The notes beneath the pieces were generated by a model, which saw only the letters and a list, made by a program, of their open reading frames with translations, was not told the DNA's origin and ran no database searches. From contig JANQQL010000031.1 of the NCBI GenBank assembly GCA_028289345.1, forward strand, positions 186,001 through 250,000: DNA of 64,000 nucleotides, written 5' to 3'. The DNA comes from Planctomycetota bacterium (GTDB lineage Bacteria; Planctomycetota; B15-G4; SIAN01). Each line of letters begins with the position of its first letter. The first letter of the stretch is position 1. The position numbers and the translations under genes were made by a program. Of this stretch, positions 1 through 9,311 are shown one piece after another.

Positions 1-2
1 CC

Positions 3-140
3 CCGTCGTTGTTGAGTTCCTTGCTGGTGGTGATTGTCGCCTGCCGAACACCCGCGCCTCCCGCGGAGCAAAGCAACGCCGAGGAGCCTCGTGACGAACC
101 ACGCTCGACTTCCGTCAACGGCGAGGACGCCCTCCCCTAG
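3..140 (+). CDS. possible lipoprotein fragment, cut by window start
   Basis: An open frame entering from the left edge reads as a hydrophobic stretch ending in a lipobox-like VIVAC, followed by a Pro/Glu/Asp-rich linker (RTPAPPAEQ onward), and stops at a TAG at 138-140. This resembles the N-terminus of a bacterial lipoprotein. No start codon is inside the window. The same frame stays open after the TAG to a TAA at 300-302, reading IEFERGSFSLW and onward, so a broken or longer gene is possible. I do not recognise a family; the call rests only on the lipobox. Confidence 0.2.
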   Translation, partial: PSLLSSLLVVIVACRTPAPPAEQSNAEEPRDEPRSTSVNGEDALP

Positions 141-505
141 CGGCGAATCGAGTTCGAGCGAGGAAGCTTCTCCCTGTGGGTGGGGCCGATCTTTCGGGCT
201 GCGTTCGACGATGACGGGACCTGCACCCTGCAGCGGTTCGCCTGCTTCAGTGCCGTAGAGTCGTGTGCTGTGTGGGTCATGCCAGTCTCCTTCCTGGCTT
301 AAGCACCTCAAAGGAAAATGGGTGGTCCACGCGCGGGAAGTCGACACCCACGACCTCCTGGGAGTTGGGGTCGATCATCCAAGAACGCACCGACGGCCGG
401 CCATGGATGGACCGGCCCTCGGTCCGTCATCGTTCTCGCGAGTTGGTGGGCGGCGGCAAATGCCTTGGGATGAATGCAGCGCCCCACGCGACCGGATCCC
501 CGCCG
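141..505. other. intergenic stretch downstream of RHS gene
   Basis: No gene is convincing here. The frame of the possible lipoprotein fragment continues open to 302 after an in-frame TAG. No immunity-type gene is visible immediately downstream of the RHS stop, which matters because polymorphic-toxin RHS proteins normally have one. Confidence 0.4.
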
Positions 506-3500
506 CTATCCCAGGATCTTGATGAACCAGTGAAGAGCCTTCAAGGTACTCTTCACCTTCGCCACGGTACCACCGATCAGCTTGCCTTTCTTATAGGCTG
601 CTTGGTTGGCGGGGTCATCCAGTCCCAGACCCGCTTGCTCCAACTTCTCGTGCAGGGCGGGAGATTTCCATTTTCCATCCAGCCCCTCCATCATCCCCAC
701 CGTTTCCCATAGCGAGTCGAGAATCTCTCGGAGCTTCTCTTCTGGAATCGCATCCAGGGCCTCGCTTCGATGATGGATTTCGAAACTGGCCTTGATGTCT
801 CCCGCTAGCTGAGAGGCCCACTTGCCGGCTCGCTCAGCCCCTTTGAAGAACGCCGAGGACCAAATCTCGAACGACTTCGCCGCATCGGGCCCGCCGCCGT
901 CGAGGTATTTCTCCTTGGCACTGGTCATCTGCTCATAGTCAAACATCACCATCTCGATGGAGCCGATGATGTGCTCCGCGAAATCCAGCAGTTTCTCAGC
1001 GCCAACAAAAGGGCTGTTGTTGAGCCTGTCCGGATCATCAAGAATGGATCCGTATTCATCCAACGCATCGAGCAGCTCCTGCGCGTCATTGATCAGATCC
1101 TCAAGCTCGTCCAGGACGAGAGGCGGATCGCCATTCTTCTTCGCCTTCTTCTTCAGCTTCTTGAGTTCTTTGATCCTCTCACGAAGCTCTTTTCGAATCC
1201 GCTTCCGCCTCTCCTTGGGAGTTTCCTTCTTCTTCTCGAGACCGGTCGGGTCCGTGAACGACCATGGGTTGTTCCCCACGTAGGAGTACGCGTTGCCGAG
1301 ATTGTCTGCGTCGACCCAGGCCCCCAATGGATCGCGCGTGGTGAACCGCCCCGCGATCGGGTCGAAGTACCGCGCTCGGAAGTAGTAGAGCTCGCTCTCT
1401 GTGTCCAGCCGCCGACTGGAAAAGAAGTACGGGTTCCCCACACCCGATCCCTGCGGCCGTGGCGCGTAGGTCACGCCATCCAGGAGTTCACCATAGTCGT
1501 CGTAGTCATAGACCTCGCCCGCCACCAGGAAGCCGAGGGAATTCACCAGTCCATGGACATTGCCGAGGTCGTCCGTGATGTAGCCATAGGTCTCGGAATT
1601 GCGCCACATCGCGACGATGTCGTCGAGTCGATCGCCATAAGCATAGGTGGCCACCGTCGTCCCCACCCCATCTCTCTCCTCGATCACGTGGCCATCGAGA
1701 TAGAAGTAGCGGGTTTCGGCTCCTTCCACGATCCGGGCAGTGCGGCGACCGAGAACGTCATATTCATACGAGGAGTTCTCATTGAGCTGCTGGTTGGAAT
1801 GACTCGTCATCAGATTGCGGTAGTCATAGGCCCGCTGGATCGGAAACAGTGCAATCGAGAGTCCCTGCTTTGCATAGGTTTGAGTCAGATTTCCCGAGCC
1901 GTCGTAGGAGCGTAGCTGGTCGGGAGTATGGGTGTATTGATTCACCGGCTTGTCCACCAGCGACATCGTGTAGGAACCCGCGGATGGGCCGCCAGTGACC
2001 GACACTCGATTGCCCACCCCATCCAGGACGTAATCGATGGTTCGATTCTTGCCACGACCGGCTCCCGAGCGAACCGATTGAATCAGCTGATTCACGGAGT
2101 CGTACGAGTACGAATGAGTCACCCCCGTCAGCTCGTTTCGCCTCAGAGCCTTGTTGTGATTTCGATCCCATTGATAGGTTCGATAGTCCAGAGCAGCCCC
2201 TCGGCGGGTGGCCATTGTCGATTCCACTCTTCCCACGGCGTCGTAGCTACGGAGAAGTTCCACGGAGAAGCCAGGAGTGAGCCGACGCCTCTCGATTCGA
2301 CGGGATCCCAAGAACTCGTCGCTGTTGACCGCGATCCCGGAATTCACGTCCACCACACTCCTGAGCCGACCAATGCCATCGCGCTGAAACTGCAGATGCC
2401 GGCCGCCGGGGTAAAGGCATTCCACCAGTCTTCCGGCGTGATCCCGCTTCGAAAGCACGCGCGGTCGTCCCAGGGATTCGGAGATCATGTTGGAAAGTGA
2501 GTCATACACTCGGCTGACCGAGGAATCGTCATCTGCACCCGAGACCAGCCGGTCGAGAGCATCCCACTGGTACGTCTCCGACGTGGGCCCCTGCACGTTT
2601 GCTCCGCGCGCAATGGTCCGGCTGGAAAGCCGCCCGGCCGGATCGTAGTTGTTCGTAATCACGGACCCGTTCGCATCAGTCACCTGCTGGATCCGACCGA
2701 TGGCGTCGTAGGACACTGCCTGCCAGGTGGTGCCATCGGCCTCGACCGCCAGCGCCACTCGGTCGAGGGCGTCATACTGGGTCGCCGAAGCATGTCCATT
2801 GTCGTCGATCTGCGAAACGACCCGGCCATTGTGATCCAGCACGGTCTCGGTCACCACATGACCATCCCCGGCAAGCCCCGGATCGATCGCACCCTCCCCG
2901 GAGCCGCCCACCCGCATGACACGGTCCACACGCCGAAGCTGGCCCAAAGCATCGTAGGAGTAGGACGTCGTATTCCCGTGGTGATTGATGGCCATCGTCG
3001 GCGGACTGGGATGCTCCCCGTAACCGTCCAGGCTCATCAGATGGGAAGTAGAAACATCGGATGTCCGCGCATCGCTCTGAAACATGACCTTCTTCCGAGA
3101 GTCGTAGACCGAGCGGCGCACGTGCCCCAGCGAGTTCACGGAAGCGGTGATCAGATCCCTCTCGTCGTAGAACTGCCAGGAGGGAAAGGTGACAAAGGTC
3201 CCGTCGTCCCGATACTCGGTTCGGGTCCTCTGAATCTCGTTCCCGGCCTCGTCGTAGGCCATCGTCGCCTGGACACTTCGCGCTGCTTGCCAGGTTCCGT
3301 CGGAAAGCGAGTCACCCTCGCCATCCCATTCACGAATCGCGCGACCGACACCGTCGTACTCCATCGCAAAGAAACTGCGATCATCACTCACCTGCAACAC
3401 TTTCCGCCCGAGCGCGTCGTAGATCATGCGGCGGGTCGCGAAGCCATCGCCGGGCGTCAGACTTCCTTCGTGAATGAGATCGGGATCAATCCCGTTCGTG

Positions 3501-6220
3501 TTCAAGGCCCGGTCGACCTGATACGGACGCTGATTCTCGTCGACGGAGGTGATCGTCTGCGCAAGGACACGGTCGTTAACCCCATCGACGTACTCCACAT
3601 CCTCCGCCCTGATCAGATTGCCAGCGACATCCCAGACGAGACTGCGGTAGTGACCGTCCAGATTCCCGTCCACCGCTGGCCGGATCTCCTTGGCGACGGA
3701 ATTGAATTCGTCGTATTCGGTCCGCCAGACGGCCCCCGTACCATCCACGGTACTGGTGATCCGCTCATGAGGCCCGTAGTCGTGGAACTCGCTGACCACT
3801 TCCCCGGGGGCGGGTGGATTGTCGGGGATCGCGGCAATCGAGGGCTCCAGCAGAAGGTTCTGGTGAGCACCAAGGAAGGTGTAGCCGGCAACGCCGCCGA
3901 TGAATCCCCCCATCGACTCGATCCAGAGGAGGTTCCGTTCATCGAACACTCTCGATTCGATGTTGTTCGAGTCATTCCCGGCATTCCATTCCGGTTTGAG
4001 AGTGAGGATTCGATTCCCCTCCTTGTCGTATCGGTACCCCGTGATATTGCGAGACGACACACCGTCGTAGTCAGCCTCGAGGTCGGCGGTCAGCAAGTTC
4101 CCCAGGATGTCGTACTCGAAGAGGTGTGAGATTTCTCCGTGGTCGACGGCTGCGGTGGGCCATCCAGAAACCGGATCGATCGACGGACTGACGTCATCAA
4201 CCCGCACCTCGACCTGCTCATCGTTGCCGTCGTAAAGCAACGACGTGACGTATCCCAGCTCGTCGGTGAGAGAGACCACCTGATCGAGACTGTTGTATTC
4301 CGTCTGAGCCGTGTGACCCCGGCCATTGGTGACCTGCGTTTGCCGGCCCACCGCGTCGTAGTCGTACGCGAGGACCTGCCCCTCTTCGGAATGTTCTTCC
4401 GCGAGAAACCCGCCCGCCGCGGAGGAAACCACCCCGCCGAGCTGCCCCGTGGGATCGGCCTCGGAATAGTAGCGATACTCCGTTCGCTCTCCCTCGGGGG
4501 AGACTTCGCTGACCGGAAGCGAGAACTGGTTGTAGGCGAGCGTTGTTTCGATTTCCTGGAGCGTGAAGCTGGGCTGCGGATCCGCAGCGGAACTCACGGC
4601 GATGACGTTCGAGGAAGGCTGTCGAACCAGGATTTTGTTCCCGAACACCTGCCCCGTGTTGCCATCGCCATTCACGTCCGGCTTTTCGTCATCCTGGGAG
4701 ATCGGCGGCAAGACTGCCGCGAGTCCGGGCAGAGCGGCGTACTGGGAACTTTGATTCACATCAATCTGCCACGCATCGATCAGGCCATCCAGCGCGCCGG
4801 TCTCGATGTCCCCCTCCTGATAGTCGAACACCGCGTCACTCATGTACCGCTCGAGAGACCACGTCCCCCCGTTCGGCGGCACGTAGGTCGGATCGTTGCC
4901 GCGGGGCCCGACTCGAGCCCGCTGTTGATTGAAAACCGGCTCGTAGGCGTAGGACTCGACGATGTCCGGCGCCGTGCCCCACCGAGGATGGCGCCGACGC
5001 TGCAGGAGATTCCCTTGCTGGAATCGATCGATACTTGCCGTGTTGTACACGAAGGACTCGTGGCGCCCCGGCGCCTTTCGTTCGATCACCTTTCCATGTT
5101 CATTGTGGGATTGAATGGTCACCCAGGAGTGTGGATCCGAGAACCGAAGGCGCGGCTGATGGGGCCAAGTGATCCGGTTCAAGTCCGGATCCTGCGCCTC
5201 CGCCTGGGAAGACCACGCCATCTCCAGGTAGTCGGAAATCTGCTGGGTTTCGGGATCGTCGAAGACCGGGTGCTCGGGATCCAGACGACCGGTGTATCGG
5301 TACTCGAGAACGGTGTTGGCGCTCTCGTCGAAGACCCTCAATGTGACATTGCCATTCGGGCTGATCGACATGGTCTTTCGCGCTTCCACGAACCAGCCAT
5401 GATCGATCGGGGGCGACGAAACATCGTAAAGGAACACATAGCGCCCTCCCGCGAGCACCCCCGAAGCATTCACCCCGCCGACCTGCTGGGCGACGACGCG
5501 GTCCCCGCCCGCAGAATAGGTGTTGGTGAGAAACGCCGAGGCCGCGGCAGGATCCCCATTGGCGTCCATCAGTTCCTGGGGAGCAATGACCCGGGTGATA
5601 CACTGTGGGTTCGACGGGTCGTACTCATACACCGTGGTCTTCCCGTCGGGGAAGTCGTTGCCCGTCGAGGTGTTCTCGACCTTGGGTGACCGAACCGAAG
5701 TGAGCACGCCCTGATCGTAGCTGTATTCCACTCGCCGACCGTCGAAGTCTTCCACCGCCGACAGCTGACCGGACTCGTTGTAGGTGAAGTCGATGTCCCG
5801 ACCATAGGAATCGAGGATTCGGCTCAGACGCTTGGAGTTCAATCCCGGAAACTCGGAGACCACCTCGTATTCGAAGGTCACAACGTTGCCATGGCGATCG
5901 TGCACTTCGTCGATCCAGTACGTTTCCGTGCACCCACCGACGAGGGGGCTCGCGTTGTCCCCCGGCTTGAATCGATAGATCATCCCATCGGCAAATCGAA
6001 TCTTGAACTCGGTGGGAAGGAACCCGTTGCTGAAGTCTCCGACCGCCATGACCTTCCCATACTGGCCGCCGGGCAGGTCACCCAGGAGGCCCTGGGGAAT
6101 CGAACTCGTGAGAGAGAGCACGTCGATGCGTGCCGCTCCGTTGTAGTAGTAGATCCCTGATTCCACGGGCTGGGAGCCGTAGCAGGCGGTGCCGCCGCTT
6201 CCCTGGAAGTAGTCGACCAC
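506..6220 (-). CDS. giant RHS/YD-repeat protein, main body
   Basis: Large secreted or surface RHS-repeat protein. The translation shows dozens of YD-type repeats (YDALGR, YDAVGR, YDPAGR) and ends its core with the standard RHS closing block: YYFRARYFDP, GRFTTRDPLG, YSYVGNNPW and DPTGL. After DPTGL comes a 243-residue C-terminal domain that begins with a lysine/arginine-rich coiled coil and contains no toxin motif I recognise. RHS cores form a closed beta-shell that usually encapsulates such a tip. The listed GTG start is only the first start codon in this frame: reading further upstream gives YRNNSSAQTALGPGWDLNW, the normal RHS N-terminal motif, continuous with a signal-peptide fragment after a one-base frameshift near 6289. 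Intact length would be about 2011 residues. Whether it is a pseudogene, a sequencing error or a recoded gene is open. Confidence 0.85.
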   Translation of the reverse strand: MVDYFQGSGGTACYGSQPVESGIYYYNGAARIDVLSLTSSIPQGLLGDLPGGQYGKVMAVGDFSNGFLPTEFKIRFADGMIYRFKPGDNASPLVGGCTETYWIDEVHDRHGNVVTFEYEVVSEFPGLNSKRLSRILDSYGRDIDFTYNESGQLSAVEDFDGRRVEYSYDQGVLTSVRSPKVENTSTGNDFPDGKTTVYEYDPSNPQCITRVIAPQELMDANGDPAAASAFLTNTYSAGGDRVVAQQVGGVNASGVLAGGRYVFLYDVSSPPIDHGWFVEARKTMSISPNGNVTLRVFDESANTVLEYRYTGRLDPEHPVFDDPETQQISDYLEMAWSSQAEAQDPDLNRITWPHQPRLRFSDPHSWVTIQSHNEHGKVIERKAPGRHESFVYNTASIDRFQQGNLLQRRRHPRWGTAPDIVESYAYEPVFNQQRARVGPRGNDPTYVPPNGGTWSLERYMSDAVFDYQEGDIETGALDGLIDAWQIDVNQSSQYAALPGLAAVLPPISQDDEKPDVNGDGNTGQVFGNKILVRQPSSNVIAVSSAADPQPSFTLQEIETTLAYNQFSLPVSEVSPEGERTEYRYYSEADPTGQLGGVVSSAAGGFLAEEHSEEGQVLAYDYDAVGRQTQVTNGRGHTAQTEYNSLDQVVSLTDELGYVTSLLYDGNDEQVEVRVDDVSPSIDPVSGWPTAAVDHGEISHLFEYDILGNLLTADLEADYDGVSSRNITGYRYDKEGNRILTLKPEWNAGNDSNNIESRVFDERNLLWIESMGGFIGGVAGYTFLGAHQNLLLEPSIAAIPDNPPAPGEVVSEFHDYGPHERITSTVDGTGAVWRTEYDEFNSVAKEIRPAVDGNLDGHYRSLVWDVAGNLIRAEDVEYVDGVNDRVLAQTITSVDENQRPYQVDRALNTNGIDPDLIHEGSLTPGDGFATRRMIYDALGRKVLQVSDDRSFFAMEYDGVGRAIREWDGEGDSLSDGTWQAARSVQATMAYDEAGNEIQRTRTEYRDDGTFVTFPSWQFYDERDLITASVNSLGHVRRSVYDSRKKVMFQSDARTSDVSTSHLMSLDGYGEHPSPPTMAINHHGNTTSYSYDALGQLRRVDRVMRVGGSGEGAIDPGLAGDGHVVTETVLDHNGRVVSQIDDNGHASATQYDALDRVALAVEADGTTWQAVSYDAIGRIQQVTDANGSVITNNYDPAGRLSSRTIARGANVQGPTSETYQWDALDRLVSGADDDSSVSRVYDSLSNMISESLGRPRVLSKRDHAGRLVECLYPGGRHLQFQRDGIGRLRSVVDVNSGIAVNSDEFLGSRRIERRRLTPGFSVELLRSYDAVGRVESTMATRRGAALDYRTYQWDRNHNKALRRNELTGVTHSYSYDSVNQLIQSVRSGAGRGKNRTIDYVLDGVGNRVSVTGGPSAGSYTMSLVDKPVNQYTHTPDQLRSYDGSGNLTQTYAKQGLSIALFPIQRAYDYRNLMTSHSNQQLNENSSYEYDVLGRRTARIVEGAETRYFYLDGHVIEERDGVGTTVATYAYGDRLDDIVAMWRNSETYGYITDDLGNVHGLVNSLGFLVAGEVYDYDDYGELLDGVTYAPRPQGSGVGNPYFFSSRRLDTESELYYFRARYFDPIAGRFTTRDPLGAWVDADNLGNAYSYVGNNPWSFTDPTGLEKKKETPKERRKRIRKELRERIKELKKLKKKAKKNGDPPLVLDELEDLINDAQELLDALDEYGSILDDPDRLNNSPFVGAEKLLDFAEHIIGSIEMVMFDYEQMTSAKEKYLDGGGPDAAKSFEIWSSAFFKGAERAGKWASQLAGDIKASFEIHHRSEALDAIPEEKLREILDSLWETVGMMEGLDGKWKSPALHEKLEQAGLGLDDPANQAAYKKGKLIGGTVAKVKSTLKALHWFIKILG

Positions 6221-6290
6221 GATGCGTTGAAACCAGTTGAGATCCCAGCCAGGTCCCAGAGCGGTCTGCGCGGAACTGTTGTTTCGGTAA

Positions 6291-6542
6291 CGTTCGGACG
6301 ATGTCGATGTCCATTTGCCGACCTGGCACGTGGAGGTCGGTTTCTTCCATGACCAGGTTTCCGGTGAACTGCACGACGGGATCCCCGTCCTTGTCGTCGT
6401 CCTTCTTGGGATCGGTTTGATCGTTCTGCTCCGCCTGACCGCTCGAAGAGCTGAAGAGAGGCCTCGGCGCCGCCGCGAAGGAGACCGACGTGGTCGACAC
6501 GAAGACGAGAGCGAGAAGGCATACGGATTTCGGAACGGTCAT
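6291..6542 (-). pseudogene. signal-peptide N-terminus of the RHS protein, frameshifted
   Basis: Eighty-four codons from an ATG at 6542 encode a clear Sec signal peptide (MTVPKSVCLLALVFV, then AAA before the mature chain), an acidic linker, and VQFTGNLVMEETDL, MDIDIVRT. This is the usual run-in of secreted RHS proteins, which continues as TYR-S. Here the codon ACG is followed by an extra T (6289-6290) and only then TAC CGA AAC AAC in the frame of the main body. Removing one base joins this fragment to the 1927 codons downstream. Without correction the fragment reads on in a nonsense frame to 6078. Confidence 0.8.
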
Positions 6543-6912
6543 GGCGAGAACTCACGAACGGACCACGGATTCGCCGGATCGAACCTCGTTGGCTCGACCT
6601 CCAGCACGCCGTCTGCGCCTCATCGCCTCCAGAGAGTTCTGGATTTCTGAGATATTCCAAATGGCCCCGGGCGGGCCGTGCCATTCGTTCGCCTTCCACT
6701 CTCCGGTACTCCCCGTGACCCGGCTCGATGGTTCATCACGGCCCGCCGTCACAGATCGCCCGCGAACGCACTGCTGGTCCGAGAACCGCGATCGAGGGAG
6801 GTCGTGATGAGAGGACTCTAAGGCCATGCGCAGGAATCGATGGGGCAGCCGGCGCCTCGATTCCGCCACCTCGAGAAACGTGCGAATCGTCCTCAAACTC
6901 GGAGGCTGTGCC

Positions 6913-7131
6913 ATGACCTCGACAACTGACCGCTCTTCCCGATCCCCGAGCACCAGCGCGCTGACCCGATGCACCCTCATCCTCGGCGTCGTCGGCCTCG
7001 CCGCACTCCTTGGCTGGACCGCGGCTTCCCGATTGACCTGGCTCGGCAACGCGCTCGTGGACACCCTCGCCTCATTCACCTTCCCCTTCCGAGAGGCCGT
7101 CGCGGCCATGGCGCCAGGACGCTTGGGGTGA
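6913..7131 (+). CDS. small hydrophobic protein (72 aa)
   Basis: An ATG at 6913 follows a textbook GGAGG at 6901-6905 with seven bases between. The product has a Ser/Thr/Arg-rich N-terminus, then a strong hydrophobic segment (LILGVVGLAALLGW, about residues 22-36) and an amphipathic tail, so it would be an inner-membrane peptide with one transmembrane helix. It stands alone between the divergent RHS gene and the convergent pil operon. I do not recognise a family. The long arginine-rich frame on the other strand is judged a shadow. Confidence 0.4.
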   Translation: MTSTTDRSSRSPSTSALTRCTLILGVVGLAALLGWTAASRLTWLGNALVDTLASFTFPFREAVAAMAPGRLG

Positions 7132-7334
7132 TTCCCTCGCTCCCGGCGGGAGTTGGTGTGGGGCCAACGACAAGACCGGCGCTCCAGAACCCACGGCGAG
7201 GGGGCCAAGCGCCTGGAGACCGCCATCGATGCCCGTACCCAGGCCAGCCTTAGCACGTTGCGCTTCACATCGGTCCCTGTGGCCAGGTTCCGGGAGGACT
7301 TTCATCTTCAGGTGTGCGCCCATACTGGGCGGAC

Positions 7335-7372
7335 AAAAAAAGAACCGCCGCCCCCACGGGACGACGGTTCTT
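7335..7372 (-). terminator. rho-independent terminator of the pil operon
   Basis: Read on the minus strand, a stem of about 15 bp (AAGAACCG arm pairing with CGGTTCTT, with two U-G wobbles inside) is followed by a run of seven T. It lies 32 bases past the pilQ stop codon and closes the pilM-N-O-Q operon. Confidence 0.9.
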
Positions 7373-7403
7373 CGGGATGTGATTCTGTTGGTGGTGGAAA
7401 GGA

Positions 7404-9212
7404 TCAGGTGCCGAAGCCGGCGGCCATCTCTTCCCAGCTGGTGATCGCGTCCTTCTTGAGATCTTCGAGCGCGCGATCGAGGCTTTCGTCAGCACTCTCG
7501 GCGGCCTGCACGATCCAAGGAGTCAGGAACACGATCAGCCCACGCTCGTCGTCGCGGACGTTTTCGGCCTTGAACAACCAGCCGAGCAACGGGATGTCGC
7601 CGAGGATCGGCACCTTCTGAGTCTCGGTCCGCTGCTCCGTCTGCATCAGGCCGCCGACGATTCCGGTCTGCCCGTTCTCCAGCATCATGGTGGTCACGAC
7701 GGTCTGAGAACCGACACGCGGCAGAGAGATGGAACCCTCGCCCGTCGTCCCGGCGCCAACCGAGAAGCGGTCGAAGCCTGGCAGGTCCGGGTCGGTCTGA
7801 CCGGTCAGAGACTCGGCTTCCGGCACCACGGTCATGATGATGCGGTTGGTCCCCGGCACCACGTGCGGGATGACCAGCATCTGGAAACCGGTCTGCACCG
7901 GCGAGTTGTCTGCCTCACGCACCTGCAGCTGCAGACCACCGGACTGGTTCGACGCGGCTTCTGCCTGGGCGTAACGCACGGTTTCCCCGACGAAGATGGT
8001 CGCGGCCTTGTTGTTCAAGGTGATCAAGCTCGGCCGCTGCACCACTTCCGCACTGAGGTCGGTCTTCAGCAGACGAATCGAGAGCTGAGTGGCCGAGAAG
8101 TCCAGCACGCCGGGCAGCACCGGCGAAGCCGAGTTGCCGAAGGTCTGGTTCTCGGTGACCGGCTTGAGCGCTTCGATGTTGTCGAAGTCACGACCGGGGA
8201 AGATGTTGTCGGCGAACGAGCCCGGACCAAGGTTGAACGGGAAACGACTGGAGCGCTGGGCACCGGTCATCCGGAAGTTCACGCCGCCGTCGACGCCGAA
8301 CGCGTAGTCGCTGGTATCCGTATTGGTGGTCGAAACGAACTTGACGTCGATGTAGACCTGCACCGGCTCAACGTCGAGCCGCTCGACGAACTGCTGAATC
8401 TCATCCAGCACGGGACGGGTGTCCCGCACCAGGATCGAGTTCTGATCGTCGAAGTAGTCCAGCTCGCCATCCTTCGAGAGCATCTTGGTGAGCGCGCCCA
8501 GCAGCGGAAAGTCCTGCATGGCATCGTGCTCGGCCGCGACCTGCTCGCCGACGGCGTACAGGGTGTCGATCTTCGCCACGTAGGTTTCCATCGGGCGAAT
8601 GTACTTGAGCTGGAACAGGCGGCGCTCCAGGTGAGTGGACAGACCGGTGTCGTCCACCACGCGCAGGATGCCGCGATCTTCTTGCACCAGGTGGTAGCCG
8701 TTGGTCTTCACCACGGCTTCCAGGGCGTCACGCCAAGGGCGGTCCACGATCACCATGGTCACGAGTCCGGTGACGGCTTCGGACACGATGATGTTGGCGT
8801 TGCCGGCCTTGGCAATGGCCTCGATCACCTGCTTGATGTCCACCGCGGTGAAGGACATGGTCACCCGCGGCGGCTTCTCGACTTTGAAGAGACGTGCCGA
8901 CTGTTCAGTGACGATGCAGCCGGCGTTCTCGGCCACGAGTTCCAGGGCATCGCGCCACGGAATCTCGCGCAGATTGATCGTCACCTGACCTTCCGTTCCC
9001 GGGGGGGTGACGACACTGATGCCGACCTTGTTGCGGATGTGCTCGAGCACGTCCTCCAGGGGTCGGTCACTCACGTCCAGGGTGATCGTCGCACCCTGGT
9101 TGATCTGTCCACGCAGCGGCTGACCTTGTCCGACGATCTGAGCATCCGCTGACGGTGCCCAGGCGCTGACGACCAAGAACGCCAGAGGCGCCCATCCATG
9201 ACGTAGAGTCAT
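7404..9212 (-). CDS. pilQ: type IV pilus secretin PilQ
   Basis: Outer-membrane secretin that forms the gated pore for the type IV pilus. The ATG at 9212 is chosen because it directly opens a signal peptide (MTLRHGWAPLAFLVVS, then SADAQ); an ATG eight codons upstream (9236) is the alternative. Two tandem STN/N0-like modules follow, each with the PWRDALE signature (about residues 60-115 and 125-195), then an N1-type region, then the secretin domain from about 390 with QRPSLITLNNKAA, FVGETVRY, and the closing block GGLMQ, VPILGDIPLLGWLF, ERGLIVFLTPWIV. Length of 602 residues is on the short side for PilQ because AMIN domains are absent. Last gene of the pilM-N-O-Q operon. Confidence 0.93.
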   Translation of the reverse strand: MTLRHGWAPLAFLVVSAWAPSADAQIVGQGQPLRGQINQGATITLDVSDRPLEDVLEHIRNKVGISVVTPPGTEGQVTINLREIPWRDALELVAENAGCIVTEQSARLFKVEKPPRVTMSFTAVDIKQVIEAIAKAGNANIIVSEAVTGLVTMVIVDRPWRDALEAVVKTNGYHLVQEDRGILRVVDDTGLSTHLERRLFQLKYIRPMETYVAKIDTLYAVGEQVAAEHDAMQDFPLLGALTKMLSKDGELDYFDDQNSILVRDTRPVLDEIQQFVERLDVEPVQVYIDVKFVSTTNTDTSDYAFGVDGGVNFRMTGAQRSSRFPFNLGPGSFADNIFPGRDFDNIEALKPVTENQTFGNSASPVLPGVLDFSATQLSIRLLKTDLSAEVVQRPSLITLNNKAATIFVGETVRYAQAEAASNQSGGLQLQVREADNSPVQTGFQMLVIPHVVPGTNRIIMTVVPEAESLTGQTDPDLPGFDRFSVGAGTTGEGSISLPRVGSQTVVTTMMLENGQTGIVGGLMQTEQRTETQKVPILGDIPLLGWLFKAENVRDDERGLIVFLTPWIVQAAESADESLDRALEDLKKDAITSWEEMAAGFGT

Positions 9213-9311
9213 TCCACCAAATCTCCCCGCCACCATACGGTGGCGTCTCAGGCCGAGAGGACCCCGGCCTAGAATCCCATCCCAATTCGCGGAGCAGAAA
9301 GTTGCAGGTCG

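Noticed and set aside
2792..4129. 445-residue plus-strand open frame opposite the RHS gene
   Set aside because: Mirror of the repetitive RHS coding strand in a GC-rich genome; no domain, no ribosome-binding site, and the minus strand is unambiguous.
6552..7268. 238-residue minus-strand frame between RHS and pilQ
   Set aside because: Arginine/serine-rich with no motif; overlaps the better supported small membrane gene and its Shine-Dalgarno site.
7863..9152. 429-residue plus-strand frame over pilQ
   Set aside because: His/Asp/Gly-rich antisense shadow of the secretin gene.
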